Shown here piece by piece: positions 43,022 to 52,214 of a stretch of DNA of 64,000 bases. Below the pieces are notes generated by a model that did no database searches, was not told where the DNA came from, and saw nothing but the letters and a program-made list of their open reading frames with translations. Positions within the stretch are counted from its first letter, which is position 1. Every line of letters starts with the position of its first letter. The stretch spans positions 1 through 64,000 of the forward strand of contig NZ_AUXS01000048.1 in NCBI RefSeq assembly GCF_001625565.1. The letters run 5' to 3'. A program made the position numbers and the translations under genes. This DNA is from Pseudoalteromonas luteoviolacea NCIMB 1944. Lineage in GTDB: Bacteria > Pseudomonadota > Gammaproteobacteria > Enterobacterales > Alteromonadaceae.

Positions 43022-45712
43022 ATGTTACCAGCAAGGACAATAATTGCAGCGCTAGCAATGCAAAGTAGCTTAGCCTGCGCGTTGGATTTAGAGCATTTAA
43101 GTAGTGTTGCTCAAGACAGCGATAACTATATTTATTTCCCGTCTCACAAAGGGTTGTTGAGATATGACGGGCAGCACATTTTAAACTTAAGTGAGTTCTC
43201 TAATTTACCTAAGGGATTAGCAAACGATATTGAGATCAGCAAAACCGATATTGCCTATGTTTTGTATACGTCTGGGCAAGTTTGGTCTATTGATTTAAAA
43301 ACGCTTAAATCAGAAAAATTTGCTGAAACTTCTGCAACTAACATTGAAATCACTCAAAGCTCTTTATTTGCGCAAGAGCGCAATCGAATCACTGAGTACA
43401 ACTTAGTGACAGGCGCGTTTTCAGTTAGGTTATCTGGCAAAGAACATATCTTAGATATTGATACTGGTTATGAAAGTGTTTATGCGCTGGCCAATGATGG
43501 TTTATATCATTTTAAAAAAGTCGACATCGAGAACGTAGTACCAAAGCAAGTTAACAGGGGTAACCTAGAAGTCACTCCGCATGGTGCCGTTTATTTTGCT
43601 AATGATCACTTGGGCTATTATTCACATCTACAAGACACAACAATCGTTAACGATAAAATAGAGAACGCGAACAACTTAACTTATGTGCCTCCCTACTTTC
43701 TTTATTATACGGATCGAGACACAGTAAATGAGGTTGCGCTGTCTACCTTGGAACAGACCAGAGCTGATATCAGTTCGACAAGTAAGTCTTACCTCTCGCT
43801 TTTTGCAGACAAACGCCAGCAGCTTTGGGGACTAAACATTAATGAGTTTGGTGTGGTCGAAGGAAATAGCCGTACAACACCTCTTAGACTTGGTTCCGCA
43901 TATAACCTGATAGAACGCGTAGGTAAAAGCTGGTGGATTGGCAGTACAAAAGGCGTTTATTCAAATGACGAGCCTATTACTTGGCTAAATAATGCCATTG
44001 GTGAAGGTAAAGAGTTTGAGGTCACAGCGTTTTCGTATTTTGCTGGAAAGCTAATTGTATCGACTAGTATTGGCGCTTTTGCAGTATCTCCAGAGCTTAA
44101 AACTGTAGACAAGATATACGCGGGTTACGTTTTAAACTCGTCTGTTATAGACGAAAAGTTTTATTTGGCAACAAATGATGACGCGATGGTTGGCTACAAT
44201 GCAAAGCTAGAGTATGAAAACTTTAATACCATCAATTCAGTCTTAGTCAGTAAAGAAGTTTTAAACGTTACCCAAATTGAAAGCGATATATACATCAGTA
44301 CGGCGGCTGGTCTAGATAAAGTTGTTGGCGAAAACGCGGTTACTCAACTGTACCAGGGTGATCATAAAGTCACAGATGCGGCAGAGCTGAACGGCCAATT
44401 GTATATGGCCACATATGGTGACGGGCTTTTAGTTAGTGTTAACAATGAATGGACTAAGGTGCCCTCTCCATCTCATATCCGAGAAATTGTAGAAGCTAAA
44501 GACAAGCTTTATCTGTTAACGAATAACGGTATACATGTTTTTAGCGGTGATTATGATGCAACTCGACTCATCAGAGAGACACAAAACCACTCTTTCATCG
44601 TAGGTAGCTTACGAATTGTTGATGACCAGTTTATCGCGATCAGCGACAAGGCATTTATAGAACTGGTCGAAACCCAATTGCACGAGTTAGCCCCACCCGT
44701 TGTGAGCTTTGTAGAAACTAGCAATGGCATTCACTTTCAAGATGATAAGCTGGAAATAGAAAGCAGCGAATGGATGGTGATATCTGTTTCAAACCTTCAA
44801 TACGCAAATAATGAAGGCGTACACTTTGAATATCAGTTTAATGGCAGTGATTGGCGTCCTATCAATAGCGCTGAGCTGCATTTAAATGGTTTGGAGCCGA
44901 ATAGCTATCAAATACAATTTCGCCAAGTACTGGGTAACACGGTTAGTCAGCCAAGAACCTACAACTTTAAAGTTCGTTCGCAGTGGTATAACTCTCCCAA
45001 GGCTCTCAGTATCTATTTCACAATTGCCTTACTAGCTGTGGGTGCAATTGCGTTTTACACCTACTTTTGGATCCAATCGTTTAGACGAGTATACAGACAA
45101 AACGAATACAAACGTCAAAGTAGCAATGTTGGCCAAGTTGCCATGTTAAATGAGCAAGCAAAAGAGCTTATTAGCTCAGGCGACGACACAATGTTTACTG
45201 AGGGTTTAGTTAAGTTAGATAAAATATCTGAGCTGGTTGCTCCGATAGTTAACAACGGCCCTTATCTTGGAGATCAAAAGCTCACCTCTGGTGTTGATTT
45301 ATTGCAAGTTCAATCAAGCCTGCAAGCCAAAATAAAAGTTAACTTTGAGGTTGTGCTTGGCAATATCAAGCTCGACCCGCAATTAGAGCAAGACATTTAT
45401 GCTGTTGTGTATCACGGCCTTCAAAACGCGATCCGTTACAGTGAAGGAAGCCAAGTAAACGTGTTCATTCACAGGCACAGAGCAAAAATTGAGGTTCATA
45501 TTGAAGACGACGGCATTGGTATACCGCTACGTTCTCGCCTCCACTTCGGCGAAGGCCTATACAAGATGAGCGATGTAGCTAAATCATACAAAACCAAGTT
45601 TAAGCTTAAGTCGTCGCGCAAAGGTACCAAGATTCAGATCATCTTCCCGCTTATTGAAAGAGATAGAATGAGTAAGGAAGATATTGAGAGAGAGATTAGG
45701 GAAAGGATGTAG
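43022..45712 (+). CDS. Propeller-type membrane sensor with HATPase domain but no phosphoacceptor His
   Basis: An 896-residue protein. After a signal peptide (about 1-20) comes a periplasmic domain of Reg_prop-like beta-propeller strands (about 25-560), a Y_Y_Y-like domain (about 565-650), a helix (about 660-682) and a cytosolic part. The latter ends in a histidine-kinase-like ATPase domain with N box GLQNAIRYSE, G1 DDGIGIP and G2 GEGL (about 790-885). Between helix and ATPase I see no HisKA or HisKA_3 motif, and no response regulator is nearby. It therefore may act by a non-canonical mechanism. It lies in one operon with the phage repressor, which is unusual cargo. Confidence 0.8.
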   Translation: MLPARTIIAALAMQSSLACALDLEHLSSVAQDSDNYIYFPSHKGLLRYDGQHILNLSEFSNLPKGLANDIEISKTDIAYVLYTSGQVWSIDLKTLKSEKFAETSATNIEITQSSLFAQERNRITEYNLVTGAFSVRLSGKEHILDIDTGYESVYALANDGLYHFKKVDIENVVPKQVNRGNLEVTPHGAVYFANDHLGYYSHLQDTTIVNDKIENANNLTYVPPYFLYYTDRDTVNEVALSTLEQTRADISSTSKSYLSLFADKRQQLWGLNINEFGVVEGNSRTTPLRLGSAYNLIERVGKSWWIGSTKGVYSNDEPITWLNNAIGEGKEFEVTAFSYFAGKLIVSTSIGAFAVSPELKTVDKIYAGYVLNSSVIDEKFYLATNDDAMVGYNAKLEYENFNTINSVLVSKEVLNVTQIESDIYISTAAGLDKVVGENAVTQLYQGDHKVTDAAELNGQLYMATYGDGLLVSVNNEWTKVPSPSHIREIVEAKDKLYLLTNNGIHVFSGDYDATRLIRETQNHSFIVGSLRIVDDQFIAISDKAFIELVETQLHELAPPVVSFVETSNGIHFQDDKLEIESSEWMVISVSNLQYANNEGVHFEYQFNGSDWRPINSAELHLNGLEPNSYQIQFRQVLGNTVSQPRTYNFKVRSQWYNSPKALSIYFTIALLAVGAIAFYTYFWIQSFRRVYRQNEYKRQSSNVGQVAMLNEQAKELISSGDDTMFTEGLVKLDKISELVAPIVNNGPYLGDQKLTSGVDLLQVQSSLQAKIKVNFEVVLGNIKLDPQLEQDIYAVVYHGLQNAIRYSEGSQVNVFIHRHRAKIEVHIEDDGIGIPLRSRLHFGEGLYKMSDVAKSYKTKFKLKSSRKGTKIQIIFPLIERDRMSKEDIEREIRERM

Positions 45713-45717
45713 TAAAT

Positions 45718-47115
45718 ATGTATATCAAAAAAGTTTTGAATGGGGGCAGCGCTTGGGAGCATTTAAAGTCCGACCGATCCGAGGTTTTAGAACAGCTTCA
45801 AGCCGCATTAAAAGGAATTACATTAAATGATATTTGTAATAGTGCACTAATTCGAAGCATAGGATTAATAAGGAAAAAAGAAATAGAAAAAAGTATAATC
45901 GCTAATGAGTTGCTTGGCTCCTTTTCTGAGACTAGTAAGTGGCATTATTATTTCATAACAAGTGAGTCGTTGGAGGCGCTTCAAATTGATAACTTATTGT
46001 TCTTTACTCCAGAAAGATTTAATAGAAGGTACTTTTTACCGAGAATATGCAGAAGGGAAATAAATTTCGATAACAGATTTTATGGTTTAAGATTTGACAG
46101 TCACATTCCAGTATTTATCGTTCTAGACAAAGAGTTTCTTATAGAGCATTTTAAAGACAGTTATGATTTGCAGTCTTTTTATCGATTTGACTATGCAGAA
46201 GTTGATCTTGAAGAAGTATTTGGACACTCAGTTCCCCCTTTCCCATTTCTGGTTTTGGAAGTTGGCGACGAGCTTACCGAACAGCCTAAAATAATAAGTA
46301 TCGCGTGTTCCAATGACTTGGGTGGTACATCAGTTTCGTATATAGAAGAAACATTTGAATTTCCGGATGCATATTATCAAGCAGGAGCATCTGTTTTATC
46401 GTATTTTGGGGATGTATTAAAGCAAACGGCGCCAGATATAGATACTAAAGTACTGCTCGAACAAAATGGTAATGAAATTGTAATAACGATAACTCTACCA
46501 GTCGAACATCGAAAATTAATAGATTCAATTTATTCTAATTTCAAAAAGATATTGGCCAGAGAAACTACAATAGATTCGCTCTTTAATGCCAATAGTGTAA
46601 ATGCTCTCAGGTTAATTCAAAAGCTTGAGTTGGCCGAGCTAGAAGTTAAACAAACTAATCGTGCTTTCTTGATGCAAGGCAAAACTATAGACAGGCAAGA
46701 AAAGGTTATCGATACATTAGTTAGACGGATTGAAAGTTTGGAAGAGTTATTTGCCTCATCAAATAAGGGACATAAGGAAATAATCAATAACTGTCAGAGT
46801 ACAATTCATGCAATGGTAGAAAAAGAAGAGCGTCTATTGACGGCTCAAATTCACCAAAATGAAAAAACTCTGGACAGTTTAATTACGTCGTTAGAAAGCT
46901 CCAGTGATATCCAGCTATTACTAATTGACCTTAAAGAAACGTTAGAAACAAATACCCTATCACCAAAAAAAGCAGAAGAAGTCGCAACTCTTATTTGCAA
47001 ACAATCTCCTTCAACTTCAAAATCATTAATTGATCTGATGGAAAACTCTATCTATGGGGCTAGTGGCAATTTGTTGTTCACAGCACTTCAAGAAGCTGTA
47101 AAGGCGATCGTTTGA
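45718..47115 (+). CDS. Cytosolic coiled-coil protein paired with the propeller sensor, unknown
   Basis: A 465-residue protein with no signal or membrane helix. Residues 1-290 look like mixed alpha/beta domains; residues about 300-400 are a long coiled coil (ELAELEVKQTNRAFLMQG and following heptads); the C terminus is helical. I do not recognise a family. The start lies five bases after the sensor stop, so the two are co-translated and probably work together, possibly with this protein as the cytosolic effector. Confidence 0.72.
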   Translation: MYIKKVLNGGSAWEHLKSDRSEVLEQLQAALKGITLNDICNSALIRSIGLIRKKEIEKSIIANELLGSFSETSKWHYYFITSESLEALQIDNLLFFTPERFNRRYFLPRICRREINFDNRFYGLRFDSHIPVFIVLDKEFLIEHFKDSYDLQSFYRFDYAEVDLEEVFGHSVPPFPFLVLEVGDELTEQPKIISIACSNDLGGTSVSYIEETFEFPDAYYQAGASVLSYFGDVLKQTAPDIDTKVLLEQNGNEIVITITLPVEHRKLIDSIYSNFKKILARETTIDSLFNANSVNALRLIQKLELAELEVKQTNRAFLMQGKTIDRQEKVIDTLVRRIESLEELFASSNKGHKEIINNCQSTIHAMVEKEERLLTAQIHQNEKTLDSLITSLESSSDIQLLLIDLKETLETNTLSPKKAEEVATLICKQSPSTSKSLIDLMENSIYGASGNLLFTALQEAVKAIV

Positions 47116-47122
47116 TCGCCTT
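47101..47122. terminator. Bidirectional hairpin between convergent cargo genes
   Basis: AAGGCGATC (47101-47109) and GATCGCCTT (47114-47122), a perfect 9-bp stem with loop GTTT that includes the stop codon of the coiled-coil gene. It separates the cargo operon from the KAP gene. Confidence 0.7.
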
Positions 47123-47131
47123 ATAGTTAAT

Positions 47132-48598
47132 TTATGAAGTGATAGAGCTGGCAAGCTCAACATAATCAAAATATTTATCTAAAGCCCAGTGCTCATCAGT
47201 TAAATCAAAGCTATTAGTTTCCTCTTTGTACATATACTTTACGTACTTTTGGGGATCTTTTGTTTCATTAGGCATAGGTAATTTAGTTGGTTCATTTCTA
47301 GGGCCGGTGGTAGTCTTTCTTGTTTTGTAAATTTCAAAGATTACGCCAAACATACTGGATATACTATTAGCTTTTTGTGGAACGTTTTTATATAAACTGC
47401 GCGCAAAGACTGCTGAATCATTACTGCTAGAAGTTACATTCTTATTGTGCTTTTCTGCAACTTTAGGGTCTACTCTAGAAACTTTTTCAGTTTTCTTCTT
47501 TTCATACGAAAACTTAAAGTCCGGATGATCGTACTCACAAAGTAATTGAAGGAGTAAGAAAGAGTCAAACTTTTCATCTTCAGGAACACATATAATAATT
47601 GATTGGTATTTTTCGAATAATTGGGTCATTCTCCTAAGAGACAAGCCATAAATAATACCGATACAGGCAAGTGCGCTTGCAAGATGATCATTGATGGATT
47701 CACCTTTTTTAAGTAATGGCCAGGACAATACATCTATTTTGTCCAAGTTATCTGAGCTTTCGACCAACAGTCTAGAAAACTCAACTTTATTGGGCTCAGG
47801 TAATCGAGCACTCCTAGTAAAAAAACGAGATAGATATTCTTCACCATTGAACTGAGGCCCATATACCGCCTGTACTGAGTGGCTTAATTGCTCAGTATCT
47901 GTTGCCATGACAAAAACAAACCCTTTGATACCAAACAAATGTTTCACTATCTCTAAAAACTCAATAGCGTAACTAGGCCTACACCTATCTAGTTCATCAA
48001 CTAGAATGATAATATTTTTGTTTTCGTAATGTTCGGCAAAGTGAGTTAGCTGCGTTTTGATATCGGTTAATGCATTCTTCTGATAGATATAATTTTCTGA
48101 AAGCTGTTTTCCAACTACTTGCTGTGTATTTATATCATTAAAAATAGCTTTGTCTTTTGTGAACTCGTAAATTGTGGAATTCTCAAACTTTCCCGAAAGG
48201 TAAGTTGCTCCGCCAAGTGCTACTACATTCCAAAGCTTTTTAATTTGGCCTGCTATCTTTTCTTCTATTTGTGCAGCCTGTTCACCTGAGTGAAGTTGGC
48301 CGATCTGGCATATTATCTCATTAATAATTACCAAAATTGGATCTTTGCTAAAGTCAGATTCCCAAGCGTTAATATATATAACTGGGAATTCATCAGCGAA
48401 CCTAAGTTGACTGTATAGCTGTCTTAAAAAATGTGTCTTTCCTATCCCCCAACTCCCATTTAAATTCATAACCAATGGTTGAGTTTGGCCTTTTATATAT
48501 GCAGAGATAAAGTCTCCATAACCTTTGTTTCCCAGCTTACATTTTTCCCAATTGTACTCGCCCTTCCAACTTACAAAAGGGTCCTGTTTACTAGACAT
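47132..48598 (-). CDS. KAP family P-loop NTPase
   Basis: A 488-residue STAND/AAA-related ATPase. Walker A GSWGIGKT (48-55) and the family-specific Walker B DELDRCRP (201-208) are both intact; a weak hydrophobic stretch (124-135) may be the membrane insertion typical of KAP proteins. KAP NTPases occur in anti-phage and other conflict systems in bacteria. It follows a PD-(D/E)XK-like gene by 44 bases in the same direction. As prophage cargo, the pair probably defends the lysogen, which is inference. Confidence 0.85.
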   Translation of the reverse strand: MSSKQDPFVSWKGEYNWEKCKLGNKGYGDFISAYIKGQTQPLVMNLNGSWGIGKTHFLRQLYSQLRFADEFPVIYINAWESDFSKDPILVIINEIICQIGQLHSGEQAAQIEEKIAGQIKKLWNVVALGGATYLSGKFENSTIYEFTKDKAIFNDINTQQVVGKQLSENYIYQKNALTDIKTQLTHFAEHYENKNIIILVDELDRCRPSYAIEFLEIVKHLFGIKGFVFVMATDTEQLSHSVQAVYGPQFNGEEYLSRFFTRSARLPEPNKVEFSRLLVESSDNLDKIDVLSWPLLKKGESINDHLASALACIGIIYGLSLRRMTQLFEKYQSIIICVPEDEKFDSFLLLQLLCEYDHPDFKFSYEKKKTEKVSRVDPKVAEKHNKNVTSSSNDSAVFARSLYKNVPQKANSISSMFGVIFEIYKTRKTTTGPRNEPTKLPMPNETKDPQKYVKYMYKEETNSFDLTDEHWALDKYFDYVELASSITS

Positions 48599-48642
48599 AA
48601 TTTTATTCCTTTTAATAACTTTGCAAATTGCAGCTTGAAAGC

Positions 48643-49149
48643 CTACATGTCGTTTTTGGCTTCAAAAAGAGCTTCATACAACTGTTTAATGGTCTGGTAC
48701 TTCGTGAAATCACCCTTATTAAGTACTCTTAGATTTGGTCTTTCAGCTTTAACGCCATCCTGGTTTCCTTTTGTATGTTTAGCAACGTTTGCATCACTCA
48801 GGCTTGGCAACGGTTGGCCTGGTATATCTCCAAAAAAATAGTAAGGACCTAACTTAAGGCTTTCTTGATCAAAATAAATCCAAATGATACAACCTGAGGG
48901 TTTATCTGCGAGTTTTAGGTTTACGTTTTGACGTGAGGTCTTGCTTCCGATAAATGAAGCTTTTAGCTGGACATGTCGTACTACTTTATTCTCTTGTAAA
49001 ATGACATCATAGTATGAATTGCCAATCTCGGGTTTTCCCACTTCTAATCGACAATCCTTTTCTCTCCATGACAGTTTTAACAACTCACCTATAAAAAGGT
49101 GCTCTATAAGTTTCTCTCTATATGAGGAGTTTTCTGAATGTTTGCTCAT
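48643..49149 (-). CDS. Putative PD-(D/E)XK nuclease partner of KAP NTPase
   Basis: 168 residues from the Met in MSKHSENSSYREKLIEHL; the longer open frame to 49248 adds residues without support. The segment with Glu22 (GELL), Asp48 (SYYDVIL) and Gln61-Lys63 (VQLKAS) matches the E...D...(E/Q)xK pattern of restriction-like nucleases with Q in place of E. It would be the effector to the KAP sensor or motor encoded next. The nuclease reading is by motif only and needs structure prediction. Confidence 0.65.
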   Translation of the reverse strand: MSKHSENSSYREKLIEHLFIGELLKLSWREKDCRLEVGKPEIGNSYYDVILQENKVVRHVQLKASFIGSKTSRQNVNLKLADKPSGCIIWIYFDQESLKLGPYYFFGDIPGQPLPSLSDANVAKHTKGNQDGVKAERPNLRVLNKGDFTKYQTIKQLYEALFEAKNDM

Positions 49150-49248
49150 AACATAGCTTACTTTTAATAATTTTAAATATCTTTGTACTTGGATAGTTTT
49201 ACCTTGCCCTTTGTGAATAATATATTCCATTAAGGTATCCGCAATCAA

Positions 49249-49598
49249 TAAAAGTAAACGGCAATATGACCCATGCTATGCCAAGTTTATAAATCGATGA
49301 AAAAGCTCTGTAGTTCATTCTAAGCGTTTAAAGTTAAAACCCGTGTGTTCGTTCGACTCAAGAGTTTTTAAAAAGATTGAGGGGTTTTTAAAAAGGTTTT
49401 AAAAAGTGTTCCTGTGCACATCAAAGTCATGTTTCGGGTTTGGGTGGTAACTTTACAAGTAAATTTTACCTGCCAAGTTACTTGATTAGTGTAAGGTGCA
49501 GAGGGGACGTTGCTTGCTGTATTCAACTATTTACCTTTAATAGTTGATCGTTTTTTCTTGGCTGTTTAGTCTATTAAATTGCTCTAACTACCTTATAT
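49249..49598. other. Intergenic region with TTTTTAAAAA repeats and an orphan terminator
   Basis: There is no gene. Related palindromes occur at 49326-49331 (GTTTAAAG context), 49365-49374 and 49385-49394 (both TTTTTAAAAA) and 49398-49406, recalling the array at the gpF end. Further right is a terminator-like hairpin (49523-49553) on the plus strand, although no plus-strand gene lies within 2.4 kb to its left. This fits the junction of a rearrangement. Confidence 0.55.
49523..49556 (+). terminator. Intrinsic terminator upstream of the late capsid operon
   Basis: TCAACTATT (49523-49531) and AATAGTTGA (49539-49547) with loop TACCTTT, then TCGTTTTTTC. In a Mu-ordered genome it would end the lysis-packaging transcript just before promoter PI; here no gene reads into it. 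Confidence 0.7.
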
Positions 49599-49643
49599 GT
49601 AAAACCTTTTACGCCTAATTTTCTATTTCTCCCCCGCTATTCT
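49599..49643 (+). promoter_or_regulatory. Late promoter motif C (PI)
   Basis: The dyad GTAAAACCTTTTAC (49599-49612) is followed by GCCTAATTTTC and, 25 bases after the dyad, a -10-like TATTCT (49638-49643). Geometry places the dyad centre about 43 bases before the expected start, as for Mor and C sites in Mu. It drives the capsid and tail genes from 49675. Confidence 0.72.
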
Positions 49644-49674
49644 GAGCTCATTGATTCAACGATGAGCACCCACA

Positions 49675-50829
49675 ATGGAAAACACTGAGTTTGACTGGTA
49701 TGAGATTTTTGCTGCCGGCACCCACACCGACTCAAACGGTAATACCCAAGAGTTTACTGCCGCAGATTTAGATTCTGTGGTCACAAACTTTATTCCTAAA
49801 ACTAGCCCCTTGGTCATTGGCCACCCTAAGACAAACGACCCTGCATGGGGTTGGGTCAGCGACTTAAAAGTCGAAGACGGTAAGTTGTTTGCCAAAGCCG
49901 AAGAGGTCGCCGCTGAGTTTGCAGAAGCGGTCGAAGCAAAGCGCTACCCAAATCGCAGCGTGCGTTTAGAAGGTGAACCAGGTAACTACTTTTTAGGTCA
50001 CGTTGGTTACTTGGGTGGTAAGCCACCTGCTGTTGCGGGTATGCCTTGGCAATTCAATGAGGAGTCAAAAGGCGCTGTATTTGAATTTGCTGCCAGTGAA
50101 GCCAGTGAGCGTGTTGAAGATGTAGCTATGCAAACCGCGCGTTTATTTACGGACTTTATGGGTAACTTACGCGAGTGGGTTATAGAACAGCACGACCTAG
50201 AGACCGCAAACCGCCTTATCCCTAATTGGGAAGCTGACTGGCTTAACCGCAAAACCATCATCGCTGAACACGAACAAGACAAGCAGCGCTATGGCAATCA
50301 TGCCTTTAGCACCCCTTCCAATAACTCCGAGGAACTAGAAGTGAGTGACAAAACTAAAAACGAACCCACCGAAGCCGAAAAAGCATTGCAGGCCAAACTG
50401 GACGCGGCGAACGCAAAGAACGCCGAGCATGAATTCAACCAACGTAAATTTGATGCACAAACGTTTATTGACACCAAGGTCAATGGTGGTAATGCCCCGC
50501 GTATCACCAAAACAGACGGTTTGGCTGAATTCATGGCACACCTTGAAACAGACAGTGCCAACACATTTGAATTTGCTGCTAGCGATGGCAATCAAACCTC
50601 GTCGGCCAAGCCAGCCGAGTTCTTTAAAACCTTGCTGCTCTCATTGCCTGAGCAAGTCGGACTCACCAAAGACTTTAGCCGACAAGACGACAGCGACGAA
50701 ACCGAGATTGATAACTCGGCTGATGCGTTGGCTGCAAAGGCTTTGGAGTTCCAAAGTACGCAAGCCAATAAGGGCATAACAATTAGCCTAAGTACAGCCA
50801 TGGACCACGTGACGCAGGAGGCAAACTAA
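49675..50829 (+). CDS. Mu gpI-like head maturation protease and scaffold
   Basis: A 384-residue protein. The N-terminal protease domain (about 1-190, Mu-like_Pro) begins with FDWYEIFAAGTHTDSNG and contains VIGHPKTNDPAWGWV, the family's conserved His/Pro segment. The C-terminal part (about 215-384) is low complexity and helical, as expected of the internal scaffold. An internal start near residue 222 (MSD-like context after EELEVSDK) could make a separate scaffold as Mu gpZ does, but no clear internal start was confirmed. First gene of the late operon. Confidence 0.88.
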   Translation: MENTEFDWYEIFAAGTHTDSNGNTQEFTAADLDSVVTNFIPKTSPLVIGHPKTNDPAWGWVSDLKVEDGKLFAKAEEVAAEFAEAVEAKRYPNRSVRLEGEPGNYFLGHVGYLGGKPPAVAGMPWQFNEESKGAVFEFAASEASERVEDVAMQTARLFTDFMGNLREWVIEQHDLETANRLIPNWEADWLNRKTIIAEHEQDKQRYGNHAFSTPSNNSEELEVSDKTKNEPTEAEKALQAKLDAANAKNAEHEFNQRKFDAQTFIDTKVNGGNAPRITKTDGLAEFMAHLETDSANTFEFAASDGNQTSSAKPAEFFKTLLLSLPEQVGLTKDFSRQDDSDETEIDNSADALAAKALEFQSTQANKGITISLSTAMDHVTQEAN

Positions 50830-51209
50830 TGGCCATACCAGGATTAATCAGAAACTTTGAGTCTGACGCCCCATTACCTGCAAACCGTTTTGTCGCGGCT
50901 GATATCGGCGATTTTATGGCAACCAAGGCAACAGGCATACAAAGTCCCATTTTAGGCGTTACTGAGCAAGGCACCGACAAAAAGCTGCGTGTTGATGTGG
51001 TCATGACACAGCTTGCGCCGATAGAGCTAGGCGGCGACTTTGCGGGCGGTGAATACGCTGTGAGCGATAGCGAAGGCCGAGCAATTCCGCTAGACCCAAC
51101 GGCACTTGCAGACGATACCGAAATCCACGTAGCTGGCAAGGTGCTCGAAAAAGGCGACGCGGGCACCATTGTTGATATTCATATCGCCCCATTTGTGATC
51201 ATTAAATAA
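50829..51209 (+). CDS. DUF2190-like capsid decoration protein
   Basis: A 126-residue beta-rich protein. The order protease, this protein, major capsid is typical for head-decoration or fibre proteins of DUF2190 type that stabilise the expanded shell. Its ATG overlaps the last base of the protease stop. Family membership is inferred from position and size more than from a motif. Confidence 0.65.
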   Translation: MAIPGLIRNFESDAPLPANRFVAADIGDFMATKATGIQSPILGVTEQGTDKKLRVDVVMTQLAPIELGGDFAGGEYAVSDSEGRAIPLDPTALADDTEIHVAGKVLEKGDAGTIVDIHIAPFVIIK

Positions 51210-51220
51210 GGAGCATTGCC

Positions 51221-52156
51221 ATGAGTGATGGAATGCCATTTACCCCCGATGTACAGCAAACGGCGATTGCAATTGCTTATAACAACCGCCAATTAATCGC
51301 AGATAGATTACTCCCCTATGCGCCAGTGAACAGACGCGAATATAAATGGGGTGAGTACAATCTAGCGGATAAGTTCACAGTGCCAGATACCAAGATTGGC
51401 CGTAAGTCAGAACCAAACCAAGTTGAATTTGGTTATGAAGAGCGAACAGGTGGAGTAACTGATTATGGTTTATCTGACGTTGTGCCAAACGACGATATTA
51501 CCAATGCACCCGCTAACCACAGCCCTTTGAATGTAGCCACTGAAAACATTACAGACTTGGTCCTGCTTGGTCGTGAAGTTCGCGTAGCTCAAAAATTTTC
51601 AGATCCTACCAACTTCGGTATTCATAAAAAGCTGGGCACCGGGGGGTTAAAAAAGCTGGATGACCCAAACCTTGATATCTTGCGCTGGCTCTTAAACTTG
51701 CTCGACGAGCCATTGATGCGCCCTAACAGCATGACCATGTCATTTAGCGTTGCAACAGCGCTTAGGACCAATAAAAAGTTACTGAAAGGCTATAACGGCA
51801 CAACAGGAGACGAAGGGCTGGTGCCTTGGGCCTACATCAAAGAAGCACTTGAGATTGAGCACGTCAATATTGGTCAAGCGCGATTAAACATCGCTAAAAA
51901 AGGTAAAACCCCAGTCTTTGAACGCGCGTGGGGCAATAACCTAGCGCTTACCTACCATGACCCACTGGCCAGCTTTGAAAACAAACGTATGACCTTTGGA
52001 CTCACTGCCCGTTACAAGAACCGTGAGTCGGGTAGCAAGCCAGTGTCTGCGGGTTTACGTGGTGGCACCAAAGTCATTGTGGGTGAATCAGTCGAAGAGC
52101 AAATCATTGCCAAGGGGTGCGGTATGTTACTCACTGATGTACTGACCCCAGCTTAA
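51221..52156 (+). CDS. Major capsid protein (Mu gpT-like)
   Basis: A 311-residue head protein. Its place after the protease and its size fit the HK97-fold major head subunit of B3-like and Mu phages. Sequence segments such as PYAPVNRREYKWGEYN and RWLLNLLDEPLMRPNSMTMS in its middle fit the family as I recall it. AAGGAG (51209-51214) supports the start. Confidence 0.85.
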   Translation: MSDGMPFTPDVQQTAIAIAYNNRQLIADRLLPYAPVNRREYKWGEYNLADKFTVPDTKIGRKSEPNQVEFGYEERTGGVTDYGLSDVVPNDDITNAPANHSPLNVATENITDLVLLGREVRVAQKFSDPTNFGIHKKLGTGGLKKLDDPNLDILRWLLNLLDEPLMRPNSMTMSFSVATALRTNKKLLKGYNGTTGDEGLVPWAYIKEALEIEHVNIGQARLNIAKKGKTPVFERAWGNNLALTYHDPLASFENKRMTFGLTARYKNRESGSKPVSAGLRGGTKVIVGESVEEQIIAKGCGMLLTDVLTPA

Positions 52157-52214
52157 CTATTTAGCCATTAACTCCCTATGGGGCTTCGGCCCCTTTATTG
52201 ATAAGGAAAGACCT

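Noticed and set aside
49656..50801. Several minus-strand and +2-frame frames over the protease gene, up to 144 residues
   Set aside because: Shadows of the well-supported protease/scaffold frame; no starts or motifs of their own.
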